From positions 1-64,000 of the forward strand of contig JAAVJQ010000011.1 in assembly GCA_012038135.1 (NCBI GenBank): DNA of 64,000 nt. Direction: 5' to 3'. Below the pieces are notes generated by a model. That model did not search any database, had not been told where the DNA came from, and was given only the letters and a program-made list of their open reading frames with translations. The DNA is from Salinimicrobium nanhaiense (lineage in GTDB: Bacteria; Bacteroidota; Bacteroidia; Flavobacteriales; Flavobacteriaceae). Position 1 is the first letter of the stretch. Every line of letters starts with the position of its first letter. Positions 54,235 through 61,654 of the stretch are shown here, piece by piece. The position numbers and the translations under genes were made by a program.

Positions 54235-55788
54235 TTATTGATAAGCAGCGGCACCTCTGATGTTTTGATGGGATGGGATATGAGTTTTATCTTCTTCAAG
54301 ATCCTGATAAAAAAGAGAGCTTTGGTCAAGGTTGTTCTTTAGGATATTCTTGATACGCATATAAGAAGTCGCATCTGCCTGTAAAGCTCTTTTACAAGCA
54401 TTATCAAGTCTTTTAGAACCGTAAGACTTATGGAGCTGGATAAGGCCCATCACCCGCTTATAGCCTGTTTCAGGATACTCACTGTCAGCAAGTATCTTTT
54501 CCACACAATTCACTACGTGAGCTCCGTGAGGAGCGGCTTTGTTTTTAAAATATTCAGGACTCCAGGAGGTATAACCTTTATGGGTGCTACTTAAATGATC
54601 TGTATTTGTATTGTAGCTTCCTTTACTTGGATTTCGATGATGCAGGGCTATTCGAACGTGATTGTAATAAACCTCGACCACAGTTTTGGTATAATGGATC
54701 AGGGTCTTTTTACCGATGTAGCGGTAGGGAACACTGTAGTAGCTTTTATCTGGAGAGAAGTATACATAGCCCATCTTTTGCACCTTTGCCCGTTTATAGT
54801 CTTTGATTTCATAGGCAGATGTTGGCAGGGGTTTTAAGTACTCACGTTCTACTGATTGAAACAGTTCTCTACGACTGGCTTCCTTTCGCTGGAACAGTAG
54901 ATCGTTATAGCCAACAAGTAAGCGCTTTATCTCCCGGTTTAGATCCTGTAAAGAGAAGAAGGTCATCTCCCGCAGGGGATAGTAAATACGCAGATAAACA
55001 AGATGCACTGCATTCTCAACCAAAGCTTTGTCTTGTGGGGCATAGCTGCGGGTGGGATTGATCACACAGTTATAATGGCGGGCAAAATCTTTAAAGCTCC
55101 GGTTGATCTCCGGCTCATATTTACTGGCTCTGGTCACTGCCGATTTTAAGTTGTCTGAGACAATAGCTTTTGGGACACCTCCATAAAACTGTAATGCATT
55201 ACCGCAAGAGGTGATAAGATCCTCTCGTTTTTGGCTTAAGCTAGCCTCTACGTAAGTATACTGGCTGCTGGGAAGAATTGCTATAAATACCTCTACCGGG
55301 ATCACTTCTCCGGTTTCTTTATTAACGACATGTAATTTTTTACCCGCATAGTCGATGTACATTTCATTACCGGCTTCATGTTCGAGTTTCATGGAACCTT
55401 TGACCTTGGCATATTTCCGCCGATAATGCTCCATAAACTGCGTATAGCTATACGGCTGGGAAGCCTGCTGCGCATATTCCTGATAATGGTACAGAAAAGT
55501 AAAACCAGGATGATTCCGGGCCTTATTGACCCCCTCAAAATATAGCATCAGTTCATCATGTCGCTCATTATCAATAGTGGTATGTGAAGGAAAAAGCGCA
55601 CTCAGGCGTGCATTGTCAAAGGAAAGTAGTTCTTTAAATGAATAGTCACTGGCCGTTAAAAACTTCATATAGCTGTTGACCGTGTTGCGGGAGATGCCTA
55701 GAGTGGTAGCTATCTTACGATTGCTAAAACCATCTAGGTTTAGGGAAATAATTTGTTTTAAGTCCATCGGATCAAGGGTGTTGGCCAT
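54235..55788 (-). CDS. istA: IS21 transposase IstA
   Basis: A 517-residue transposase. The N-terminal helix-turn-helix (GFSNRKIATTLGISRNTVNSY, about 20-40) binds the terminal repeats. The DDE residues are Asp146 (YIDYAGKK), Asp212 (SDNLKSA) and Glu258 (ALVENAV). It appears complete, so the element could be active. Confidence 0.93.
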   Translation of the reverse strand: MANTLDPMDLKQIISLNLDGFSNRKIATTLGISRNTVNSYMKFLTASDYSFKELLSFDNARLSALFPSHTTIDNERHDELMLYFEGVNKARNHPGFTFLYHYQEYAQQASQPYSYTQFMEHYRRKYAKVKGSMKLEHEAGNEMYIDYAGKKLHVVNKETGEVIPVEVFIAILPSSQYTYVEASLSQKREDLITSCGNALQFYGGVPKAIVSDNLKSAVTRASKYEPEINRSFKDFARHYNCVINPTRSYAPQDKALVENAVHLVYLRIYYPLREMTFFSLQDLNREIKRLLVGYNDLLFQRKEASRRELFQSVEREYLKPLPTSAYEIKDYKRAKVQKMGYVYFSPDKSYYSVPYRYIGKKTLIHYTKTVVEVYYNHVRIALHHRNPSKGSYNTNTDHLSSTHKGYTSWSPEYFKNKAAPHGAHVVNCVEKILADSEYPETGYKRVMGLIQLHKSYGSKRLDNACKRALQADATSYMRIKNILKNNLDQSSLFYQDLEEDKTHIPSHQNIRGAAAYQ

Positions 55789-55834
55789 ATCTTATTACAT
55801 TTTTTGCAACAAGATATTACTTGATCTTCCAAAG

Positions 55835-56037
55835 TGGCACAAAACGAACCGATACGACTGGCACAAACGAACCGTTATGATTCATAGAATACCGGCAGTG
55901 GCACAAATCAAACCGATATTACTGGCACAATTTGAACCGTTATGGTTTTCTTTGCTGCCAAAAGTGGCACAAATTAAACCGAAATGCCTGGCACTAACCG
56001 ACCGAAACCACTGGCACAATTCGAACCGAAATAGCCA
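55835..56037 (-). repeat. IS21 right-end transposase-binding repeats
   Basis: Seven copies of a TGGCACAAA-N-GAACCG-type unit start at 55835, 55859, 55899, 55923, 55965, 55989 and 56012. They fall into pairs 24 bp apart, with 40-42 bp between pairs. Two inverted copies lie at the left end (about 53411-53444). Confidence 0.75.
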
Positions 56038-56165
56038 AATAGCTCAACTGAAACATTCCTTTTCCAAAAATGTATTAAAAACCAAAATGTGGGTCATACC
56101 TATTCAAAAGAATTCAATTAATACACTGTTTTTTCCAATATTTTATGGTCTTGATTTAACCAACA

Positions 56166-56190
56166 AGCCCGCAACTAGAAGTTGCGGGCT
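56166..56190 (-). terminator. hairpin downstream of the serine-type tRNA
   Basis: A perfect 10-bp stem AGCCCGCAAC/GTTGCGGGCT around a 5-nt loop lies 20 bp beyond the tRNA 3' end on the minus strand. It lacks a strong T-run, so termination is only moderately supported. Confidence 0.5.
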
Positions 56191-56210
56191 ATAATACTTT
56201 CGTATTTTTG

Positions 56211-56297
56211 CGGATAGAGGGAGATTCGAACTCCCGGTACAGTTCCCCGTACCCCTGATCTTCAATCAGGTGCCTTAGACCTCTCGACCATCTATAT
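56211..56297 (-). tRNA. serine-type class II tRNA with GAA anticodon (possibly defective)
   Basis: Read on the minus strand. The D arm GTCGAGAGGTCTAAGGC is serine-like. The anticodon arm CCTGA-TTGAAGA-TCAGG gives anticodon GAA. A long variable arm GGTAC-GGGGAACT-GTACC and T arm GGGAG-TTCGAAT-CTCCC follow, and the 3' strand is TCTATCC plus discriminator G. The long variable arm is the serine identity element, yet GAA reads phenylalanine codons. The first two acceptor bases (AT) do not pair with the 3' CC, so the 5' end may be altered or the RNA defective. It sits 10 bp after the helicase stop and may be read from that gene. Confidence 0.65.
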
Positions 56298-56307
56298 TTT
56301 AAAAAGA

Positions 56308-58827
56308 TTATCCCTTTTTAGAAATTACAGGTTTTAAGAAACTTTTCAAAAAACCGTTTGTTGTTAAATTGTGTATGCCCAATAAGTTAGCTATTTCTTT
56401 ATTACTAGATGCCGTGAAACCTGAATTATTGATTCCGTCAACAAATCTTCTAAGATTATCTTTTAATAAATTTAATGATTCTTCATCAATCACTCGTGTA
56501 TTTTCACTAGTATTTACATTCCACCCTTTTATATTTGGAGGTTGAATGGTAACCAAATTAAAATTTGCAGCAGAACCATAGAGTTTTTTGAACCATTCAC
56601 CTGATCCTAATAATTGATTGATATTATCTCTAGTGATTTCACCGTGTATGGCTCTAGACTTGGCTTCTAAAACTAGATAATGATTTCCAGTCATCACCCA
56701 TAGTACATCAGGGCCGTTTCCAAATTCCGCTTCAGGTTCCTGAGTGTAAAAACCTATAAGCCTGCCAATTTCAGCAAAGGCATTCTCAAATTTAGTATGA
56801 GGAATATCTTGACTGAATTGAAGATTTTCCAATAAGGTTTCAAAGTACATTTTAAAGTCTTGGGAAGTCTCAAATTGCTTGATAAAATTTAAAACTTGAA
56901 ATGCCTGCTCTTCACTAGCCATAATTTTCGTATAACTATGTCCATTTTTTGATTGCAGCATATGGGAAGTTGTTTGTGCTGCTTTAATTTGAAGGTCATT
57001 TGATTTTGGTGCATTATCTAAATATAGATAATTAGCAGCTTTTTCAAAATACCAGCCTTTCTGCTTGTCAGTTAACGCGACCGTATCTACTATTTTATCT
57101 AGAATTACCTTTGATGCACTTTCATAATCTCTTCTTCTGTAATTTTCGATTGCTTGTGATTCCAAATCTGCAATTTCTAAATTCTTAATGATTCGATCGT
57201 CAGTTTTGTCAGCGTCAATTTTCGACAATATTTCTGAATGATATTCCCTCCAGCTCATATCTTGAACGAGACATAGGTTGGCAGTATCCTTAATCGTATT
57301 CAAAGATTTATCAGTAGATTCGTCATCAAGAAGCGATAAACCAAGTTTCAATTGCTTGCGTGTAACTGGTGTGAAATATTGTAAGTTGGATTTGTTGCCT
57401 ACAAATTGGAGCAAGTCTTTACCCATTAAATAAACTGCACAGTAATCACTACCAGATCTTACAGCTCGACCAAGTCCTTGTTCTATTATCTGTGCTTTCA
57501 AAGAAGCCTTAACGGATTCTAAGCGCAATTCGGCATAAAGTTGTTCATAAGAGCTGAATGAGGGGTAGCCGTCTAATATTAAAACTCGGCACATATCACC
57601 ATTCAGGTCAACACCATCATAACGATTAACTAAAACATAGAACTGCCCTTTCTCAGTTCTTAATTTAGCGATTTCTTCATTTATGTTATCATTTTCGATT
57701 ATTTCCGCTCCAAAATCTTCCCATTTGGCCGCCCTATTTGAAGATGGTGTCAATACCATTACATTTATTCCAGATTCGGAATATTCCTTGGCCAACGACA
57801 TAATCTGCTCATCTGTTATTCTTGAATCAAATCTTTGAGGAGCAAGGATCAATCTTTGCCTAACGTCCTTACGATCTTTAGGAATCAAGGCGTTCTTAAT
57901 ACTGTTTATGTTAATACCTAAATCTTTAATTAAATCAATTTGATCTTCAAATGTAGCAGATAAAATATATCTATGTTTGGCTTCATTAAAAGCTCTGACA
58001 TTATGAAATGGCACATAGGATGGTGCTATCTCAATTCCTCTGGGTCCGACATAACAATCGTAAGATTTCAAGTCGTCAGCTATTAAACCCCATTTGAACA
58101 TAAGCTCTCTATCTTCACTAAAACTGCCTATGAGTTTTATTAACTCATCAATACGCGTTAGCCAAGCCCAATAAGGGACTTTAAGTATCTTGGCATATGG
58201 ATCACCCTGAATAAGTCTGTGATAAGTTCCTGGGGCTTGGTATTTCAGCTCTTCTTGGAATAACTTCAGTAACCTATCTGCCAAGTCGTGATTGAAGGGT
58301 ATATTTAATGTAGTTGCTTCTCTAGCTTTGTCAAGACAGACGTGGGCATCATCAAGGACGATTGAACCAACATCAATATTATCCCTTTCAAAAATAGAAC
58401 GGGAATTGAACAATTTTTGGAACGTGCATAATAGGATGGCTTTTGAATTTGAAAAGTCATCAGGGAAAACACTTCTTTGCCCGTGATATTCAATTTCACA
58501 AACAGGTATTCCATATAAATCCGCTTGCAACTTTGCCTGTTCTAATAGTTGTTTGTCTGGACATAGATACAAACTGGGACCGACTCCTTCAATCATTTTT
58601 GAGTATAACATCAATAGGCTTACAAGAGTTTTTCCTGAACCTGTATTCATTTTGCACAAAACATCTCGTTGATCCCTTATGCTATGCCAAGAACTTAACA
58701 CTTCTTCTTGTATGCCTCTTAAATACGCGTATCCCTCCTTATGGAACAAATTTTGAAATAATTCTATGGGTTCAAAATTTAATTGCTTTGGAGATGTATC
58801 TTCTAGTTTTTTCTTAAATATATTCAT
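56308..58827 (-). CDS. SF2 helicase with C-terminal PD-(D/E)XK nuclease domain
   Basis: An 839-residue protein. Helicase parts: Walker A MNTGSGKT (60-67), motif II DDAH (159-162, in place of DEAH), SAT (290-292) and motif VI QGLGRAVRSG (450-459). The YLMGKDLL region next to it recalls XPD/DinG-type or Ski2-like DNA helicases. A helical linker (about 530-690) leads to a likely nuclease: GPDVLW (Asp707) and LVLEAK (Glu721, Lys723), the PD-(D/E)XK order. There is no signal peptide. It stands alone between IS21/tRNA and the repeat pair. A role in degrading foreign DNA is inferred; repair is the alternative. Confidence 0.75.
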   Translation of the reverse strand: MNIFKKKLEDTSPKQLNFEPIELFQNLFHKEGYAYLRGIQEEVLSSWHSIRDQRDVLCKMNTGSGKTLVSLLMLYSKMIEGVGPSLYLCPDKQLLEQAKLQADLYGIPVCEIEYHGQRSVFPDDFSNSKAILLCTFQKLFNSRSIFERDNIDVGSIVLDDAHVCLDKAREATTLNIPFNHDLADRLLKLFQEELKYQAPGTYHRLIQGDPYAKILKVPYWAWLTRIDELIKLIGSFSEDRELMFKWGLIADDLKSYDCYVGPRGIEIAPSYVPFHNVRAFNEAKHRYILSATFEDQIDLIKDLGININSIKNALIPKDRKDVRQRLILAPQRFDSRITDEQIMSLAKEYSESGINVMVLTPSSNRAAKWEDFGAEIIENDNINEEIAKLRTEKGQFYVLVNRYDGVDLNGDMCRVLILDGYPSFSSYEQLYAELRLESVKASLKAQIIEQGLGRAVRSGSDYCAVYLMGKDLLQFVGNKSNLQYFTPVTRKQLKLGLSLLDDESTDKSLNTIKDTANLCLVQDMSWREYHSEILSKIDADKTDDRIIKNLEIADLESQAIENYRRRDYESASKVILDKIVDTVALTDKQKGWYFEKAANYLYLDNAPKSNDLQIKAAQTTSHMLQSKNGHSYTKIMASEEQAFQVLNFIKQFETSQDFKMYFETLLENLQFSQDIPHTKFENAFAEIGRLIGFYTQEPEAEFGNGPDVLWVMTGNHYLVLEAKSRAIHGEITRDNINQLLGSGEWFKKLYGSAANFNLVTIQPPNIKGWNVNTSENTRVIDEESLNLLKDNLRRFVDGINNSGFTASSNKEIANLLGIHNLTTNGFLKSFLKPVISKKG

Positions 58828-58949
58828 CTATAGTTTTATTTTTTATTATGTTTTGATTAACAAATATCTTAAAAATCTATTGACTGATAGACACACCAAT
58901 CTTCAATTAGTTAATGAGTTGGAATGAATGCTATGTTTTTCACGTTATT

Positions 58950-59160
58950 CAGCCCATTCCCCTCCATTCCGCAGAAAAAGCTTCATTACGGGAAATACGC
59001 TTCATTCAAAAAATCTTGGACACAACTTCAAAGCTTCCGATTTCCATTTCGCTACCCCTGCCAAAAAAGGCAGGAACGCTACATTCCCAATCTCCATCTT
59101 TAAAATTAAGTCCGCTTTAAATCCTACTTCAAGAGGATAATCCATTTTCATAACCCGGTC
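58950..59160 (+). repeat. ~210-bp repeat, copy B
   Basis: Starts GCCCATTCCCCTCCATTCC and ends GTCCGCTTTAAATCCTAC plus about 30 bp. It shares AAAGCTTCCGATTTCCATT with copy A. The internal hairpin is CCTGCC-AAAAAA-GGCAGG (59057-59074). It is followed in tandem by copy C. The 120 bp between the helicase start and this copy hold no recognised gene. Confidence 0.7.
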
Positions 59161-59345
59161 AGCACATTCCCCTCCATTCCGCAGAAAAAGCTCCATTGCG
59201 GGGAAAGAGCTTCACTATAAAAGTCTTGGACACCATCCCCAATTTCTCCTTTCCATTTCGTTAGCCCTTCCCGCTATGCTAGGAAGTGCACTTCATTCCA
59301 ATTCGAAATCGGGAATGGAGTCCGCTTCATCGGATTCCATCCTTG
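59161..59345 (+). repeat. ~210-bp repeat, copy C (partial end)
   Basis: Starts AGCACATTCCCCTCCATTCC, sharing the next ~15 bases with copy B. The internal hairpin here is CTTCC/GGAAG (59267-59271 with 59282-59286). The end is more diverged (GGAGTCCGCTTCATCGG). The stretch 59346-59578 beyond it shows no gene I believe. Confidence 0.65.
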
Positions 59346-59578
59346 CTTTTGGCCCCGTTCCCTATGTTTTAGTACTTCACATAAAGCCTTTAGACCCACT
59401 TCCGCGCCGTCACTGTCCCTTCCCTTTTTTTGTAAGCAAAATACCAACATTTTGAAGTTGAACAGACTGCATAACCGGTCGTGCCTCCCTTTTATAAGTC
59501 TTTATCAATTCCAAATATTGAAAATGTATAAGCAACAAAAAAAGGTACTGCGACGGCACTACGGGAAGTAAATCTAAA

Positions 59579-59734
59579 ATGAACATTGTGAAATCGTACA
59601 AAAACATCAGAAAGGAAGCGGGGCCAAAAAAACAAAAAAAGGAAAACGCTCAGGATACAATAAGTAAATCGCTTCAAAAAAATATAAATGAAAACTGCCT
59701 GAAAGGTTCAGGTAGTCTATTAATTAATCTTTAA
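59579..59734 (+). CDS. small basic protein before ssb (tentative)
   Basis: A 51-residue frame, ATG to TAA, rich in Lys/Asn (MNIVKSYKNIRKEAG start, GSLLINL end). It ends 10 bp before the ssb start. It has no recognised family. Position and lysine content suggest a leader or mobile-element accessory peptide, but chance is possible. Confidence 0.3.
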   Translation: MNIVKSYKNIRKEAGPKKQKKENAQDTISKSLQKNINENCLKGSGSLLINL

Positions 59735-59744
59735 TTCTTTTATT

Positions 59745-60101
59745 ATGAGTACTATTAAAAATCACGTACAGCTAATTGGGAACGTTGGTCAGGAACCAAC
59801 CATTACCAACCTTGAAAACGGTAAAAAAGTAGCCCGTTTTTCACTTGCCACCAATGAGTATTACAAAAACGACAAGGGCGAGAAAGTGCAAAACACCGAA
59901 TGGCATACTATAGTAGCCTGGGGCAAGACCGCTGAAATCATCGAGAAGTATGCCGGAAAAGGCAAGGAAATCGGTGTAACGGGAAAATTAAAGTCCCGAA
60001 GCTATGAGGACAACGAGGGCGTAAAACGCTATGTTACCGAAGTTGAAGCCAACGAAATCCTTTTGTTGGGCGTAAAGAACGGCAATAATTCAGCCGGGTA
60101 A
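59745..60101 (+). CDS. ssb: single-stranded DNA-binding protein (mobile-element type)
   Basis: A 118-residue OB-fold SSB: NHVQLIGNVGQEPTI at the start, KNTEWHTIVAWGK-type core (QNTEWHTIVAWGKTAEI) and YVTEVEANEILLL. The acidic C-terminal tail of chromosomal SSB is missing (it ends GNNSAG), as in many plasmid and conjugative-element versions. It heads the transfer-region genes and would coat transferred single strands. Confidence 0.93.
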   Translation: MSTIKNHVQLIGNVGQEPTITNLENGKKVARFSLATNEYYKNDKGEKVQNTEWHTIVAWGKTAEIIEKYAGKGKEIGVTGKLKSRSYEDNEGVKRYVTEVEANEILLLGVKNGNNSAG

Positions 60102-60110
60102 ATTTAAAAC

Positions 60111-60146
60111 AAAGAGGGCGTTCCTCTCGAAAGTTGCGCCCTCTTT
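60111..60146 (+). terminator. 10-bp inverted repeat between ssb and the radC-like gene
   Basis: AAAGAGGGCG (60111-60120) and CGCCCTCTTT (60137-60146) are exact complements with a 16-nt loop. This is a terminator or attenuator after ssb. The following T-run is weak. Confidence 0.6.
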
Positions 60147-60174
60147 CATTATTCACCTTTTAAATCAGATCATA

Positions 60175-60624
60175 ATGGAAACCAAAGTTAATGAAATCGC
60201 GATAAGTTATAGTGGAAGTTTAAAAGCAAATTTGCTTCCCAAGATAACCTGTTCCCAGAGTGCTGCAGATTTAGCCTACAGCCAATGGAACAAAGATACT
60301 ATTGAACTGCACGAGACTTTTAAAATAATGCTGCTCAACAATGCCAATAAGGTAAAAGGAATATATGAAACCTCTAACGGAGGAATAACAGGAACTTTAG
60401 TGGATGTCCGCATCTTATTTGCCGTACTGTTAAAGAGCTTGACAACGGCAGTCATTTTGGTCCACAATCACCCGAGCGGAACCTTGACACCGAGTGAACC
60501 CGATAAACGCCTGACCCAAAAAATTAAAAAGGCAGGGGAATTATTTGATATTAAGGTATTGGACCATTTGATCCTGATACCTGATGGAAATTATTTCAGT
60601 TTTGCAGATGAAGGAATCCTTTAA
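60175..60624 (+). CDS. RadC-like JAB-domain protein
   Basis: A 149-residue protein of the RadC/UPF0758 family. The metal-binding JAMM residues are seen in VHNHPSGTLTPSEPD (His-x-His, Ser, Asp) and the earlier Glu of the NKVKGIYETSNGG region. The helix-hairpin-helix part of chromosomal RadC is absent. Copies like this are regular passengers of Bacteroidota conjugative elements; their job is unknown. Confidence 0.88.
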   Translation: METKVNEIAISYSGSLKANLLPKITCSQSAADLAYSQWNKDTIELHETFKIMLLNNANKVKGIYETSNGGITGTLVDVRILFAVLLKSLTTAVILVHNHPSGTLTPSEPDKRLTQKIKKAGELFDIKVLDHLILIPDGNYFSFADEGIL

Positions 60625-60635
60625 ATGGAAAGCTT

Positions 60636-60833
60636 ATGATTTATCTTAATTTTTCAGACCTGACCGAAGAAGCCCAAAACCGACTTTTGGAGAATTCCAA
60701 AAAGGATGTGGAACGAAAATTTGGGAATGATATCCGCAAGTACGTAAGAGAAAATTATACCTGCTTTAAGACGATGGTAGAGGAAGAAGCATTGCGAAAT
60801 TTATATTCCTATACTTTCATATTCAACATTTAA
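60636..60833 (+). CDS. small hypothetical protein of the transfer region
   Basis: A 65-residue acidic/aromatic protein (MIYLNFSDLTEEAQNRLLE start) placed 11 bp after the radC-like gene and followed by a terminator, so it is probably the last gene of the ssb-radC unit. No family is assigned. Confidence 0.6.
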   Translation: MIYLNFSDLTEEAQNRLLENSKKDVERKFGNDIRKYVRENYTCFKTMVEEEALRNLYSYTFIFNI

Positions 60834-60853
60834 TTCCTAAACTTTATAGTCAA

Positions 60854-60890
60854 GCACCTCTAAATTTTTGGAGGTGTTTTTCTTTTCAAT
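60854..60890 (+). terminator. terminator of the ssb-radC unit
   Basis: Stem CACCTC/GAGGTG (60855-60860 with 60871-60876), extended by A-T pairs, followed by TTTTTCTTTT. Confidence 0.85.
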
Positions 60891-60926
60891 TATTTTCAAT
60901 TCAATAAAAATCATTATCTTTATTTC

Positions 60927-61164
60927 GCTGAAATTCAGCATTTAATTTTACGTAGGGTTATCCATTTTTTGACTTTCGCCGATAACCGTACCCATCAAAA
61001 AAATACATAACAGGAAATTATTTCCCTGGAACTAGCAATTGGCTTTTGACCAAATTGTACGGAATTTTTGTCCCGCTGGGCGGGACGAAAAGGAGTAGCA
61101 AGAGGGTAACACGCGATGCGATGTTAAGCACTCCTTTTCGTTTTCAAAATGCTGATATTCAGCA
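60927..61164. other. candidate oriT region
   Basis: A gene-free stretch between the ssb-radC unit and the mobilisation genes. It holds GTCCCGC-TGG-GCGGGAC (61070-61086). Next to it is a 12-bp inverted repeat ACGAAAAGGAGT/ACTCCTTTTCGT (61085-61096 with 61130-61141) whose 33-nt loop contains the direct repeat GCGATGCGAT. Two short palindromes, GCTGAAATTCAGC (60927-60939) and TGCTGA-TAT-TCAGCA (61150-61164), flank it. The position just upstream of the relaxase genes is where mobilisable elements carry oriT. The nick site is not identified. Confidence 0.6.
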
Positions 61165-61262
61165 ACTTGAAAAAATATAAAATTCATGACCTTCTACAAT
61201 TTGCGACAAATGCCCTGCGAACGCCCATTTTTAGGGAAGGATTTGCGACAAATCGGCGAATT

Positions 61263-61643
61263 ATGGACTCATTTATCGGCATCAGGTTCAAAAAGGAAAC
61301 GGCAAAACGTTTTCAGGAATTTTCAAGGACACACTTCAAATCGCACACAGAAGCATTGGAAACAATGCTCGATTTTTTCTTCTACAATGAGATTTCCCCA
61401 AAGGAAAAATTGGGGCCTACGGGAAGAACAATCGAAGCTTCCCTAAAGAAACGTATCAATGCGGTGATTGCGATAATGCGGGATATGGAAAAGAGCCAGA
61501 CCAAACCCACTGTGGCAATGTTGGAATCTCTTTTTCAAACCGAAGAACCCAAAAAGAAACCGTTGATTTTGGAAAAGAAAATCATTGAAGAAAAGAATGA
61601 AGTACGCTTTGGAGAAAAGCTAAATGGGAACAGCGAACTGTAA
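61263..61643 (+). CDS. BfmA/BtgA-type mobilisation accessory protein
   Basis: A 126-residue basic protein beginning MDSFIGIRFKKETAKRFQ, a ribbon-helix-helix-like start. It matches the small DNA-binding partners encoded before relaxases in Bacteroides mobilisable elements. The frame is open from 61149, but that extension runs through a palindrome and lacks family character, so 61263 is chosen. It probably binds oriT and recruits the relaxase encoded 11 bp downstream. Confidence 0.7.
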   Translation: MDSFIGIRFKKETAKRFQEFSRTHFKSHTEALETMLDFFFYNEISPKEKLGPTGRTIEASLKKRINAVIAIMRDMEKSQTKPTVAMLESLFQTEEPKKKPLILEKKIIEEKNEVRFGEKLNGNSEL

Positions 61644-61654
61644 ATTTTTGAGCT

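Larger units (their letters stand above)
53392..56037 (-). mobile_element. IS21-family insertion sequence
   Basis: About 2.65 kb. Its ends share CTGGCTATTTCGG (left, 53392) and CCGAAATAGCCA (right, ending 56037). AATA occurs just outside both ends (53388-53391 and 56038-56041), a possible 4-bp target duplication. Inside are istA and istB, both intact, on the minus strand. Multiple TGGCAC-type terminal repeats occur, two at the left and seven at the right, as is usual for this family. It has landed at the end of repeat copy A. Confidence 0.85.

Noticed and set aside
55835..56037. Possible CRISPR array
   Set aside because: Units are short and imperfect, spacing alternates 24 and 40-42 bp, there are no cas genes, and matching copies at the other IS end show they are transposase sites.
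55676..56194. Plus-strand frame of 172 codons at the IS21 end
   Set aside because: It runs through the TGGCAC repeats and the istA 5' end in antisense; the repeats explain the open frame.
56211..56297. Ordinary tRNA-Phe
   Set aside because: The anticodon is GAA, but the long variable arm and D arm are class II serine-type, which tRNA-Phe never has.
59410..59677. Two minus-strand frames upstream of ssb
   Set aside because: They overlap each other in different frames, show Phe/Leu-rich low-complexity translation of A-rich DNA, and have no recognisable start context.
61149..61262. N-terminal extension of the BfmA/BtgA-type gene
   Set aside because: It begins in a palindrome that belongs to the oriT-like region, and the family-like start is at 61263.
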